Shown here: piece after piece, positions 24,588 to 37,074 of the stretch | Position numbering within the stretch: the first letter of the stretch is position 1 | Layout of the letters: every line of letters starts with the position of its first letter | Source of the DNA: Diaporthe sp. PMI_573 | Lineage: Eukaryota; Ascomycota; Sordariomycetes; Diaporthales; Diaporthaceae | Assembly (NCBI GenBank): GCA_021399435.1 | Contig: JAJTUP010000037.1 | Span: 620,001 to 684,000, forward strand | Direction of reading: 5' to 3' | Length of the DNA: 64,000 nt | Notes under the pieces: generated by a model | What the model was told of the DNA's origin: nothing | The model's input: the letters and a program-made list of their open reading frames with translations, nothing else | Database searches by the model: none | Made by a program: the position numbers and the translations under genes

Positions 24588-26346
24588 TTACGGCACAACG
24601 CCGTCCAGGTTCCATTCTGCCTTCTGCGCCCGCCTCAGCACCTCGCGGCCCTTCTCGGTTAGCTCGGGCTGGCCGCCGTTGCCGGTGACCTGTTTGAAGA
24701 AGACTGGTTTGAATTCCTCCCCCGACTTTTCCCTTTCCCTGGCCTTCTCACGTTGCGCTTCTTCCAGGTCTTGCTTGATTGTCGTGGCCTTGGAGAACTG
24801 TTTGCTCACGATTGCATCTGTCACACCGCCCCAGAGTTTCAACGACTCGTGGGGGAGCTGCTGATCCATGGGCGGGAGAGACTTGGGAGCCACACTGAGG
24901 GGCTCGATGTCTATAATAGTTGTTCTTGCCTCTGGCGGGTGAGAATTCTGCAAGACGGAGGTCAGCACGCACTTTTGGGAGACAGATCAGAAGAACCGAG
25001 AACCTACAAAGGGCTTGGGTCCTGCGGTAAATTGGATCTTCTCCTTCCACGCCCCGTGCAATCTTATTACAATGTCCTCCTCAGGCACGTCCTTGATGTT
25101 CGTCTTGTTGTCGTTTTCAGGGTCGTACTTGAAGACGACCCCGTCCATTTTGTTGGTCGAGCCCCGCAGCCATCCCTCGTCGTAATAGTTGAGGATTGCC
25201 TTCAGCTTGGTCTGCGGGCAGGTGATATAGGCCATGTCTCCCACGCTCACACTGAGGGCCCCACGGAGGAGACCGCCGAGATGAGCTGCCGGGTGCTTCA
25301 GCTGGTATGTCTCATTGTTCCTCCTCTCCAGCGTTATGAAAATGCCCAAGTTGTGCTCTCCCGGGCTGACCTTGATGGAGGTGCCGGTGAACTTGGCGCT
25401 GATCTGATCAAACCCACAAGCATGAAGGCCCTTGTCAGGGCAGTCGACATAAAAGGCACTAACTGGAGGATGGTGGGAAGTCTGCTCAGTGAGGTATGAG
25501 ATGCGCACGACCGGGGCTGTGGGGTCCTTGGCCGTCTGTGGGACTGATACGGTAGAGGCTGCCCGCGAACCCCCGGAGCCGAGCCCGGCCAGCTTGCCAG
25601 ACTTCAGACTAGAGGCGCCACTGCCGGGGACACTTCCGGGGACACTGCCGCCGGCGTTGATGTCTTTGGTCTTGATCCTCGGTGCATTATCCTCGGCCTC
25701 CCAATTGCACTGCACAAGAAGACATAATCAGCGGCACGCCACGAAAGGCAGGCGTCGGGCCACATACCCTGAAAAACTCGCCGAGGCAAGAATTGTAAGG
25801 CTTGCATGGCTTCCCCTTTGCGTATTTCAGGTCCTTTGTAAACCAGAAGCGCAGAGCCTCCAACATGCGGTCGACGGGGTCGTCGGAGGTGCCGATTGCT
25901 ATGAAGGCATTGGGCGCATCGAGATAATTCCAGTACTCCAGGTTGGGCGTGGGCTCCAAGAGTTGTGAGGGCAGAGAGAAGCGGACGGAGGCAAGGTCGG
26001 CAACGCCAATGAACCTGCGCAGTCGAATGTCAGCGTGGGCAAGGCAACCCCATCACGACGGCCCAGCACGGCACCAGCACGACGGCCAAGCCCCGGACAG
26101 CGGGCGAACCCTGGGCAGGGCCTGCGAACCTGGTCTGGTGTTTCGGGTGGTCGCAACCCATGCCAAACGAGATATGGGCCAGGGTGGAGCGGCGGCACCG
26201 AACGGGATGAATGGGGAGGCGGGAGCTGTGCGAGACAGACACACTCACTTCTTCAAGATGCCGATAAAGATGCGTAGCTTGGAGCTGTCGCTGTGGTTTT
26301 CCTCGGCGGGAGGGGCTATCGTCGGAGGGGCACCGGATGCTGACAT
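24588..26346 (-). CDS. oxysterol-binding protein, short Osh4/Kes1-type
   Basis: Four exons (26249-26346, 25768-26014, 25008-25709, 24588-24947) give 468 residues. There is no PH or ankyrin domain: the protein is essentially a lipid-transfer ORD. It opens with a short tail (MSASGAPPTIAPP), then the lid region FIGVADLASVRFSLPSQLLEP and NLEYWNYLDAPNAF, the PYNSCLGEFFRC block, and the family signature EQTSHHPP at residues 190-197. Downstream are DGVVFKYDPENDNKTNIKD, LHGAWKEKIQF and the C-terminal KLWGGVTDAI and FKPVFFK segments. A Gly/Ser-rich insert near residues 133-170 splits the ORD after CNWEAED. Family members exchange sterol for PI4P between ER and Golgi or plasma membrane. All four exon joins restore conserved residues in phase. 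Confidence 0.95.
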
Positions 26347-26635
26347 GGTGGAGGGTAGGGGCGTTGGTCGGCAGGACGGCAGTACAAAGGGGCGTCGGCC
26401 CGTGTTGCGAGGACGAGCTGTCTGTCTCGTGTGATGACGGCTGCGGTTCCGAGGCGACAGATGCGACCAGGTGAATACTGCGATGGGGAAAGGGGGGGAG
26501 GAGAAGCACCCTCTGGCCTCGTACAAGGTGTGCTGACCTCGGTAGGGGTTAGGGAATGGCGGTGATGCAGACAGATTCGCGAGTCGTCAGTCTGAGCTGG
26601 AAGAGTGTGGTGAAGGGGGACTGCGCACGGCGCGG

Positions 26636-26660
26636 CGAGGCGAGGCGAGGCGAGGCGAGG
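26636..26660. repeat. (CGAGG)5 microsatellite
   Basis: Five perfect copies of a pentamer followed by a degenerate copy. It lies about 290 bp upstream of the oxysterol-binding protein start, in its promoter or leader. Confidence 0.9.
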
Positions 26661-27104
26661 CGAAGGCCAGACCGCAGCGTAGCAGAATGCGCAATCGGGG
26701 GCTCCGATAAGATAAGCAGCTTGGGCCCGAATAGCATCCCGCCCATCCACGCAGTTAGCCTTGGTAGGCCAGTCTGTCTAACTTGTCACCTGGCCGTCGA
26801 ACTAGGTAGGCACCGGGCAGGTAGACAGCCCACCACAAGCAGGCTAGACGCCCGAAGGTGTTCCAGGTGTTCACTCTGCGACGAAGAGGCACGGATGCCA
26901 GTCTGACACCCTAGGCTGGGCAAGCAGACAAGATGGAGGGGCAGCCGAGCCCGCTACGCACCGCAGCCTCGCGCAATGCACATGACGGGCGGGACAGGTG
27001 ACGCAGAGTGCAGAGGTGGTGCACCGCGCGCCAATCGTTCGGCCACGAGCACAGCCTCTCCCCTCTTACCCGTCCCTCAACAATCTCACCTCGCCTCACA
27101 GAAC

Positions 27105-27152
27105 AACAACAACTCCAACAACAACTCCAACAACAACTCCAACAACAACTCC
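27105..27152. repeat. (AACAACAACTCC)4 minisatellite
   Basis: Four perfect copies of a 12-base unit with degenerate AAC/TCC flanks on both sides. It is upstream of the oxysterol-binding protein gene, in non-coding DNA. Confidence 0.9.
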
Positions 27153-30100
27153 AACTCCAACAACTCGCACCAGCCATGCCTCCCCGCGATCGACACCACC
27201 AGGGTTAGGACAGGGGTGGCCAAGCTCTTGGTGGTAATTCTGTAAGATGCCCACGGGCGTGACTGTTTATGTCAGCATCCCAGCGTGCCACAAGTATGCC
27301 ATGCCCCTCGGCACGTTGCCGTCGTCTCAGACCGTGAGCCTTTCCACGGCCGGGATGAGGTCAGCAAAATGACCTGGAGCCCTTCCCAGGGTCGCTCGGC
27401 CGGATTGGGAAAGCTGTTCACGCGAGGAGGAGAGAAGCGTGTCTATACGTGAACATAGCGGCTCATCTACTTAGGTATTTCTAATGGATATGAGGGGAGA
27501 CGAGACTCTTTTGCCCTTTATCCTTTGGTCAACACGCAGGACGTTGCACGCGTTCTGGGCGGTTTCAAGCGCATCGTGCTCTGCTCTTTGTTTCTACTCG
27601 GTATCATCGCCCGTCCACGCGCCGATGGAGGTGGGGACCCCTGGGTTTGGGCACGGTGACAGAAGCTTCCTGCGCACACAAAACCCAACCAACTTGTCCG
27701 GTGCGAACTCAAAAACTGACTCGGCCCTGACGTCAAATTGCATACTCTGACCTTCCCACGACGCTGGGACTCGAGGGTGAGTGTATCATCAAGACGCCCG
27801 CCGCGCTTTGATGAACGCCTCCCTCAGATACGGGCGCAGACGTCAAGTCTTGGGCACAGCTGATACGATTCAGCATGTCACAGAGTCATTGTGGCGATAT
27901 TTCGTGGACCAGGGATACCTCCCCCCATGCCATCACCGCCGCCCAGGATGAGGCAATAGGGCAAGGATTGACTGCTGAGGGGCTCGTGACCGCACAGGTA
28001 GGAGTGAAGATCTTGCGTGCACACAGACGATGTCACGAGATGATCAAAAGTATAGACTACCTGCAGTACGCCTGTACCAAGTATGCTGCGATGCTGGTTG
28101 CACTTGTTTAGCCGACGGGACATGATGGAGTAGAGTCACACAGCACCTATTCTTTTTCCCATCTCATCCTTGGGGACCCCGGCCCACCACCGCCGAAGCC
28201 CCGGGACGGGCACCCACTGCCGAAGCTCCCCCGTCCCGAAACGTCGTATCCGGGCAAGAGGTTTGTTGAACACGAGGTCTCTTCATCTGGCTCACCCACG
28301 CCCGTGGCAACCGGGGGCGGGCCTTGGGCCCGGAGAGAAGGTTTGCGCCAGCGGCCGGTCCCATCCCTACTCGGTGAATATGTGATCCCACTTTACACAG
28401 TTCACGGTACAGCCTGGTGGTACCATCTCGGTTGATTAGTGCGTCCGAGGACCCAGCGCGACCCAGAGAAGACGCCGCGTTATTCAGGGTCCAAACCGAA
28501 CCGCACGCTGGCTGAGTAGCCCGGCGAGCAAAGCTTGGATAGGACGTGGTTACGTACAGCCCGCCACCGATCGAATTGACAGGTCAACTCGAGCCCGGCG
28601 AGCCGATCGTTGTGCCAAAAATAAGTGATGCACTCATGGAAACATATCTATGGTTATCTGGGTACGAGGATGAGACGCAGGGTCCATGCGCTAGCCGTTG
28701 CATTATTGACGCCGCGGCCAAGTTTGCGTGTGCCGCGTCGAGAAATGATCGTCGAACCATCTCCGGCCACAAGCTCAATATTGACAGCCTACCCGCTTGC
28801 ACAGCCAGGACACTTCCGGGGCGGGAGCCGTGGGCACCAAGGCCAAGGGGGTGTCTGTCATCCCCTCCCGTCATCACCGACCGACATTGGTTGCGCTGCC
28901 GACGCCATATCTTGTGCGATCGGTCTTGTTTGCCGGAGTGGGAAGCGGAGGATGGCACACGAGCTCGTATCTCGGCATCCAAACATGTTGGGTATATGTG
29001 TTGGAGGAAATGGTTTGATGATCGGCATTCCCCCCCCTCCCCGCGGTGCTTCTAGAAAAAAATCCTGGCTCTAGCTCTTCGGCATTGTTGCATGGTTCCG
29101 TGGACCCTGGATCAGCATGTTGGGGCTGACGGGCTGACGGGCGGGTTTGGGGCAACACTCGGTAGGTGTGCACATATGCTCGTGCACGCACAGTTTTGCA
29201 CACACACACTTTGATCAAGTCTACCTGGGAGGGCTGCATCGCATCTTTGAAGACAATACTTTATCGTACAGGCAGGGTGAGCCCAGGCCAGAGTTGGGTA
29301 TGTTGAGCGCCTCAGTTTGCGATCACAAAGCCTTCCATCAAGTGAAGACTATGCAATGTATCTCAGCGCAAGCGGTATACCTCAGGTCAAGGGATTTTTA
29401 AATATATGTTATATATAAATATCATTCGACTCTGCCGCGCACGAGGAGAGGGCTGGGTGGCGTTCACGTCCACAGGGACAGGCCGGGCAGCTTGCTGTGG
29501 GATTTGCCCCTCCCTACCACCGGTGGCGCTGCGGACCTGGCAGTGACGGTGCGGAAGCCGCCTTGCATCGCAAAATCCCTTTTGTAATCATTGACAAAGC
29601 ACGGTGGCCACATGGCCAGGACGCAAGACGCACGCCGAAAAACGAAAGGACCAAAAGGGCCTCGTCCTTGGGTCCAGTCGGTCCCTGTCGGGGGGTGGCT
29701 CGGGAGGTTTCGTTGACATCTCGCGTCGCTGGACGAAAAGAGGCTAGGGCGGAAGAAGCGAGCTGTCACATCCCCACAATGACGACATTCTTATGGTCTT
29801 GGGAACTCCGTTGCTGGGAACCATGTTTGCACGGTATACACCTGCTGCGACAGCCGATGGGCCGGACGGACGTGCGCGGCGCCGCAGGGGAGAAGCACAG
29901 GCACAGACAGCGCTCTTCCTGGGAGGGCCCGTCTCAATCGGACAGAAGATGGAGGGGCACATTCTCTCGAAGAGTTGTATCCTCCAGCATACCTAGATAA
30001 AGGTATTGCGGTACATAGGATAGGTCCCGGGGACCCTTGATACGTCCGCCCATGGACACAAGAATCAGACAGCGGCGTGCGGTAGGTTGCGGGCGGGGCC

Positions 30101-30840
30101 TGTCTCCGAGAGCGAGCCATGAGTCAACTTCCCTGGGCCGACTGCTTCGCCAGGAGGGACTCGCGCCGCAGATGAGCGTCGGCCATGTAAATTGTGACGC
30201 AACGGGGACGCAACGGGGCCATCATCCTGCTGGTGAAAAGGAGGATATCCCGAGAGACCTCCCTCTGAGACCTCCCTCTGAGACCCCCCTCTGGGTGCCG
30301 GTTGCGATGCACACGATGCAAGGTCTATTTGGTCGGTCACTGCTGCGCGTGGTGTTGTGGCCGACACTGGTCGAGCCGGGGTGAGCACAAGGCAGGTGCC
30401 GAGACGGCTGGTGTACGGCACATAAAGACCCAAGCTCTGTTCGTCGGTCGTCTGCTGGGGCGCTGCCATTCGGAGGTTTTGGATTTTTGGCGTTCGGCCT
30501 CTCTTTTCAGGTGGCTGTGACGTCACAGCCGAAAACCAATTCGCAAGTCAGGCTCTGCAGGGGGAGCACAGCCGGTGGGGGTCAGACAGTTCAGATTGCC
30601 GGGGCAGGGAAGCTGGAGCTCGATGTTCGCTGCAGGTGGAGGTCGGTGTGGCAGTTGCTGTGGGTTCTCGGCGGATTGGATGCCCAGGGCATAGTGGGGA
30701 CTGGAGACGCTGGAGACATGGATGCGGAGATGGGCACGGGTTGACGAGAGCCAGCCTGAGATACTTGATTGGACGGCTGGCTGATGGGGGAATGGCATTC
30801 TGCATTTCCGTGCCAGACGGGACGAGAGACACGCCCTCTT

Positions 30841-30926
30841 GTCTGTCTGTCTGTGTCTGTCTGTCTGTCTCTTCTGTCCGCCTACCCACATCTGTCTGTT
30901 AGCCAGCCAGCCAGCTAGCCAGCCAG
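30841..30926. repeat. TCTG and AGCC tetranucleotide tracts
   Basis: A TCTG tract with one interruption (about 30841-30871) is followed, after about 30 bases, by an AGCC tract (30901-30926). Confidence 0.8.
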
Positions 30927-30964
30927 TCAATTATTCAGTCAGTGTCTGATCAGGCTCGGGCTCG

Positions 30965-30998
30965 TGCTCATGCTCATGCTCATGCTCATGCTCATGCT

Positions 30999-31070
<72 letters not shown>
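30965..31070. repeat. block-structured hexamer array
   Basis: Six copies of TGCTCA, six of TGCCCA, one TGCTCA, then four of GGCTCA and a partial copy, all in register. Each variant occupies its own block, which suggests successive local expansions of point-mutated units. Confidence 0.92.
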
Positions 31071-34000
31071 GTGTGGGTCGCGCTGTGTGGGCCTTGAGGA
31101 TCCCCTCTTACACCCACGCCGAGCCTATCCCGGGACCCAGCGTTGAATTTTGTCGATGGGGCCTGGCATGTCTGCATGCCCACCGGAACCTTTTGCCGTC
31201 CCACAGACGCCGGCTCGTGTGTCGGCTTGACTCGAGGCCGTGGCTGCTCTGACGTCAATGCCTCCGCGATCGTGAAGATTCATCCAACATGGCATTTTCT
31301 GATCCTGAGCAGCCCAGGATCCAGGGACTCCAGTTGCTGTCCTTCTGGATCATGCGCGACTTCTTCTCTTGCCAGTATGTTCCTCCACAGGTGAAGACAC
31401 GCACGATGTACCCAGTACACAGCGTTGCATCATCCACCGCTCAGTTGCTGGTGTGCGCCCGGCAAACGAAACCAATCCCAGACCCACGACCGGTGCTGTC
31501 TCTGCCAAGCCTACAGCATGCGCAGTGAGAAGGTATCCCGGCGGCATCTGGAGCTGTGCCGACAGACATCCCGGCCGTAGAGGGGGCGTTTCGGCCTGTG
31601 AGTCTTGACCACAGGGGGGACAGCAGCCAGCATCCACCCTCGACGTCGGCCCTCTAGGTCCAACGGCGCACGAGGTTGGGGTTGGGCTATTCTGGGTAAT
31701 CAGCCCTACAGGATGCTGTCGCAATATCAGATGCAGCAGATACTTGGGCCGCGTCAAGGCCTCTCTGGCACTAGATCCGTGTTTCCACCATCGTCACAAA
31801 GAGAAGCATCGAACCAGACTTTAGGACCCTGCCGTGCATTGCCTGGCCCCTTTCCGCTAGTCTCAACGTCTTTGCACGGCCGTAATGCACCCGACTAATA
31901 AGCTCCCAGGTTGGGCATTTGCTTGTTGGCGGTCGACCCTGACGTCTGGGCGTTTGTTGTAAACCAGATGGGAAATGCCCGACACGCGCTCTGGTCTGGA
32001 AGTCTGGTTTGCCGAAATTGGCAAGCATTGAAGTCAATGCATCCGAGACAGCAGCATTGCTTGTGGGCTGTGGGTGTGGTCGTGTATATCCCAATGCCTG
32101 GGATGATATTTCTAGAAACCCCGTAGAAGCCAGTCTCGCGTGCGTGTTCCACACATGGACTTGCCTGGATGGAGTATAAGCCTTCTCTGGAATCTTGCTG
32201 AAGCAATCCACCTGTCGGGCCTGTGTGGTAATAACAGGGTGGTCTCGGTGGCAATGCGTGTCCAAACTGGCGCGGGGACTCGGGGGCCGAAAACACAAGG
32301 GCGGCAGTCAGTGATGCCGGCTGCTATGCTTATGGCCTAGTGTGGTTATTTGGAACCCTTCCAGAAGTACCTTTGCGCATGGTGGAACGCGCCAAGGGGG
32401 GTCACATGAACCCCAAGCAAGGCACGTTCTTTAGAAAATACGCCGGCGGCCGTTGTCAGTCAGAATCTCGGGCCGCAATGGCGGTACAGCCTGGAGTAAG
32501 AGGATCACCTGCCCTGATGCTGCCAGCCTTGCCTACTCTGCCTAGGTATGCAGGGTCAGCACATATGTTCGTGTGGCTCGTGTTGCCCCATGGGATCCTA
32601 CACCGAAGTGCGAACCCAAGAGCACAATAGGCCATTAGCCTACCACTGTGGCGACATCTACGCAGCACCAGCCACGCAAGCCACAGGCCTCCAACCTTTC
32701 TATTCGATGAGGATGGTCAAAGTTGGGTTAGCGATCTGTTTAAGTTTATCTGCACGGCGATCTGCTAGACTAGGCAGGGTAAGGTGCTGTCGATCAAGCC
32801 TTGTGGGCTCTGTCATTCCGTAGGTGTCCTCTGGCCTTGCCGAAACATAGTAGACTGAGCGCGAGGGTTGTTGTCTCAGCAGAGTATATGCAGACTATGA
32901 CCATGTAGTCTAGTCTACACTACGCATCAGCTCGGGAGGAGGGAGCGCACTCACTCGCAGGCCATACGCACCACCGTGTCGTCAAACGACCTCATGAACA
33001 CAGCAGATGCTATGCCACGTGCTCCCTAGTCACACCCACTGATAACGCACAGCCCAGACGACCCTGATGTCGTGGTGTCCCCTCCCTCTCAGCTGGCGAC
33101 TGGCTGAGGAGGCACGCCAGCGAATAGTCTCCTGTTACCCAGACCGCTGTGAGACAGAGTTCAGTAGCCGCCTACGGCCAAAGGGGGCCAATCGCGCATA
33201 GCGCAGTGCACAGTAGCTGTCAGCCGGCGCGCACTACCTAACCTTTGGCAGCCCTAATTTTTCATTCGCCATTATATCGCTTGCTCACTCCTGGACACAT
33301 GGCATCAATTCTGGCGCCCGTCGCCCTGGTTAGCGAACAGCAGATACGGGGGAACGGCGTACCGTGGTGACATGGACGTTTGTGGCGAAAGCGGCAACTG
33401 CACCGCCTCACGGCCCCCTAATTAGGCATGGATCCTCTCGCTCGGGTGAAGATGCAATCGGGACCTCCCAAAGATTTTGACGACGCGATGTAACGGCGCA
33501 GGTCGTGCCCAGGGGTCAGACTGTCGTCACTCCTCTCTGCAATGCTACGACCTCATCCTCGCCGAGATGAACCCGGACGAACAGAGCCAAGGCATAGTGT
33601 GGCAGGGGCGGGCAGGGGATTGGAACGGGACAGGAAAAGGGCAATGGAGGATGCAAAACACGTCTAAGAGAACCGGGAGCTGAGGCAGTTGTCTTATCTT
33701 GAGCGGCGTGCGTGTCGATATCAGTCGCGGTGATATTGTGCGATGCTGCGTGGTGGTAATGCGGCCTGGGATAGCGCAGATTGGGAGTCCCTGCATGGAG
33801 AAAGACAAAAGCACAATATGGGACGGGCTCAACCAGAAGTGGCAAGGAGGTCCCGCCCTAGCCAGTCCCGAGAATTGTCCTCGGGCCTGGATAGGCAGTG
33901 TTTCCGGCATGAGGGTGGGATATGCTCCGAATGAAGGTTTTAGCCTGTGCATAGTTGGGACTCTAAACCGTATATTGACGCTTTCGTGGGGTTCACGTGC

Positions 34001-34154
34001 GTCCTTCCTTGGCAGCAGGCCCAAGAGAGCGAGCGAGTGCGTAATATCTAGTAGACAAGATCTAGGTCCACTATCTATCAGTCCACCAGCCCAGCCGGTC
34101 GTCCGCGCAGCAACGTCTCGTCGAGAGGACCGGGGGGGGCGAGCACGAGCATCT

Positions 34155-34216
34155 GGACAGCCAGGACAGCCAGGACAGCCAGGACAGCCAGGACAGCCAG
34201 GACAGCCAGGACAGCC
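34155..34216. repeat. (GGACAGCCA)7 minisatellite
   Basis: Seven in-register copies of a 9-base unit, the last ending one base different. Read as protein it would give Gly-Gln-Pro triplets, but no surrounding frame looks real. Confidence 0.92.
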
Positions 34217-34490
34217 TGACCGTCTAGTCTAAGTCCCACAGCGCCAAGGGCCGGCAGGGTGGGCTTCCAAAGGGCACACAGGACCCCACCATGTCTCGAA
34301 GCGAGGGCGGCGATCTTGACGCACAATGTCTGCTCAGCCACATGAGAAGCCGGAAGATTTCAAGCCTCGGAGCGGGCTTTGGAGCCCCAAAGTGCCTCTG
34401 GGCAGGAGGAATGGGATGAGGTGGGGGGTGGACGTGTCGCTGCCGCTGCTGCCGTCGCTGCCGTCGCTGCCGGTCCCTCGGGTCGAAGCT

Positions 34491-34514
34491 GTCGCTGTCG
34501 CTGTCGCTGTCGCT
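34491..34514. repeat. (GTCGCT)4 microsatellite
   Basis: Four perfect hexamers, preceded by GCCGTCGCT copies from about 34451 that share the same core. Confidence 0.85.
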
Positions 34515-34805
34515 GTCGAAGCCGCTATCGCTGGTGCAGGTGCTGGCCCTTGGTCGCCACCGAGATATGACTGATGGATGAGCAGAGTGAGCGAGGAGAG
34601 TGCCTGATGATGAGTCGGGAAGGCTCCCGCGCCCCGAAGCTGTGGTACTGGACGCCGGTGGGGCCCTGGTCCATGTGTCGACATGGGCAGTGGGCGGTAG
34701 ACCGTACACAGTACCAGCCGCCGTCTCTGACACTTTGTACTTTCTGGCGGTAGAGCATCAGACGGGTGGGTGGCAGGGGGTGGGTGGGTTGGAAGGATGG
34801 GTGCA

Positions 34806-34837
34806 TGCCCTGGTGCCCTGGTGCCCTGGTGCCCTGG
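34806..34837. repeat. (TGCCCTGG)4 minisatellite
   Basis: Four perfect copies of an octamer in non-coding DNA upstream of csp-2. Confidence 0.9.
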
Positions 34838-35537
34838 TAAGCAGATTATGATTGCGGTGACATGGTGGGTTTGTAGCCCCCGCCGTCCCACCCCCTTCTG
34901 GTGTGTGTCTCCGAGTGTCTGTCTGGCCACTATTGACGCTCGCTTGGTCCAACACGCCCGCGCCTGTCTCCCTGGCATGGGCTCGACGTTCCGTCATCCA
35001 GCCGTGTGAGTTGGTTGAGTGTGAGCGAGTGCGCTGCGGGCGTGTGTGGACGTGAGCCGGTGTATCTGTGACCGGGCCGATAGACCCACCCCACCCCCCC
35101 AGTCGCGCGACAGATCCTGCAGGAAATACCCGCACACCTCCTACCAACTGACCTCTGGCCGCGTACCAGATACCTGCCTGGTAGCCAGTACCCACGCAGC
35201 AGCAGGTGGACGCAAGACAGCCGTTGCCGTTATTGCTTGGTGGCTCCTCCTCGTGCTGCTCCTTCCGCCTCCTTGGCTCCCCTGCCACTGGGTAACTGGT
35301 ACTCTGCTACCGCTTGCCGCTCCCGCGCTCAAGGGTCGAGGACCCAAGTTCAAGGTCAATGTCGATCGCGCGCACACTGTTCTTTTTATGTCTGTTCTGC
35401 TGTGACCTCTAAAGGACTTGGGATACAACAGACCGCTCCCAGGCAACGTCAAGTCTGGTCAAGTCTGGTCAAGTTCGTGCCTCCCTCTCTCGACACACAT
35501 CGCACGCACCCAAACGTGCAGCGCCGGTCGGTCGAGG

Positions 35538-35561
35538 CAGTCAGTCAGTCAGTCAGTCAGT
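35538..35561. repeat. (CAGT)6 microsatellite
   Basis: Six perfect tetramers. A CAAGTCTGGT decamer repeated two to three times lies just upstream near 35450-35475. Confidence 0.88.
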
Positions 35562-37074
35562 CGTCAACAACCGCGCAGCACACCTGTGCTTACACCTCCA
35601 TCACTACTTCTACCTCTCCGCACCCACCTTCTTGCCCAGCCCGCCCTGTCTGGCCCCGACCTCTCTGTTCTGTCCTGTCTTGTCCATCTATCTGTGGTCT
35701 GGCTGTTTTCCTAACCTGGGCCACCTATATCTGAGGACGGCTCCACCTCCCGCCTGTCGGTATTGGCCGGCCATTCTATCCTATATTTCGCGCCACGCTT
35801 CGTCCACCTTGCGATTCCACTTGGACCCGACTTGGCTCAACCTACCTTGCTGGCTGGGCTTATATACCACTCACACATCCGCACACGCTCACAGGCGCGC
35901 GCGCCGCGCAGTACATATGGTGCCCTGCTTCCCGCCGCCCGCCCTCATCCCTTCTGGCTCCCACTTCGACTTATTTGGTCTTGACCTTTTCTCGGGCCTT
36001 TTTGTTTAAGAGCCTGTTCGACTTGTTCTCCTGATCAACTTTACCTTTGTCCGGCCTACGCGCAACCTGGTGCCCTGCCCTCCCCTACCCTGGCCCTGAT
36101 CGTCTGGCGCATATTGTCTCCGCGTCTCTGCCTTCTCTACCTCTTCTGCCTCTGCTCCCGCACCTGCACCTACCAGTCTCTGCATTCTGCATTTGCGTCG
36201 ACGGCTACATCCACGCGCCTTCGCGCCCCAGCATTGCGAAGACTTTTGTTCCCTGGACCGAGGGTCTCGAACCCGGGAGACTTCCTGCCTCCCACCACTC
36301 GCTCGCTCGCTCAATCACCATCCCGCTCGCTCGCTTGCTTACCCACTTACCTTAAGCTTACGGGCGCTGTCTCTCGTTTTTCGCACACCCGCGACCCTCA
36401 GGCAAAGACAACTTCCAAGAAGGAATAAACCCGAGGGAAAATCTCCCGAGGAAAAAAAAAAAGAAAAGAAAAGAGATATATTTCTGACCAGGGTCACAAT
36501 CGCCGACCGCCTCAGTCGCCCCCAGCCGAGACGTGCTTGTTTCCAGGTTTTCTTGGACCCAGTGCAGATTGGACTGCAATATAAGGCACACCCGCAGTTC
36601 AAGTCATCCAGAGGCGGGAAGCCAAGGTCATTGACTGAAGACGAAGCACCGCGCCCTCCCACCACTGCACAACACCACCGAGGGTCACCCACTGCGATCA
36701 AGTCCACCCGGCCAGGCTCGAATGCGACTCGGTTCGACTCATCCCAAGCTGAGAGGCGCATGACCAACCACCATTCCTCTCTTTTCACTCAGTCCTGCTT
36801 AACGCGCGACCCCGCGTGCTCTATGAAGTCGCAGCCTCGCCATTTCTTCATCCAACCTTCCCCACACGAAACCGAGACACTGCCGTCACCGCCACCGCAA
36901 CCACCTGGCCACCCATCTTCCCAGCCTCCTTGGACTGAATCTGCAGCCTGTCTAGCGGTGCCGCTGGTCCTGCCATTACAATCATCGCCCCACAATACAA
37001 TCCGCGACAGCCTACCGACGCTCTAGCTGGGAAAATCCCCACCGGGCACCGCGTCGACCGTGGTCACAAGCCAA

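Larger units (their letters stand above)
26347..37074. other. 10.7 kb gene-poor region upstream of csp-2
   Basis: No conserved coding sequence was found on either strand. Many small frames exist, but they are repeat-derived or lack motifs. Several satellites are listed separately. From about 35.3 kb the plus strand turns pyrimidine-rich with many CT and TCGC tracts, the look of a long promoter and 5' leader for csp-2. The last long frame before csp-2 (36193-37026) ends 48 bases before its ATG. Confidence 0.45.

Noticed and set aside
33699..34232. Plus-strand frame ending in collagen-like Gly-Gln-Pro repeats
   Set aside because: The repeat part is just the 9-base minisatellite and the rest has no signal peptide or domain.
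36230..36740. tRNA-like T-loop fragments (for example ggttcgactc)
   Set aside because: No matching acceptor stem, anticodon arm or D-arm could be paired around them.
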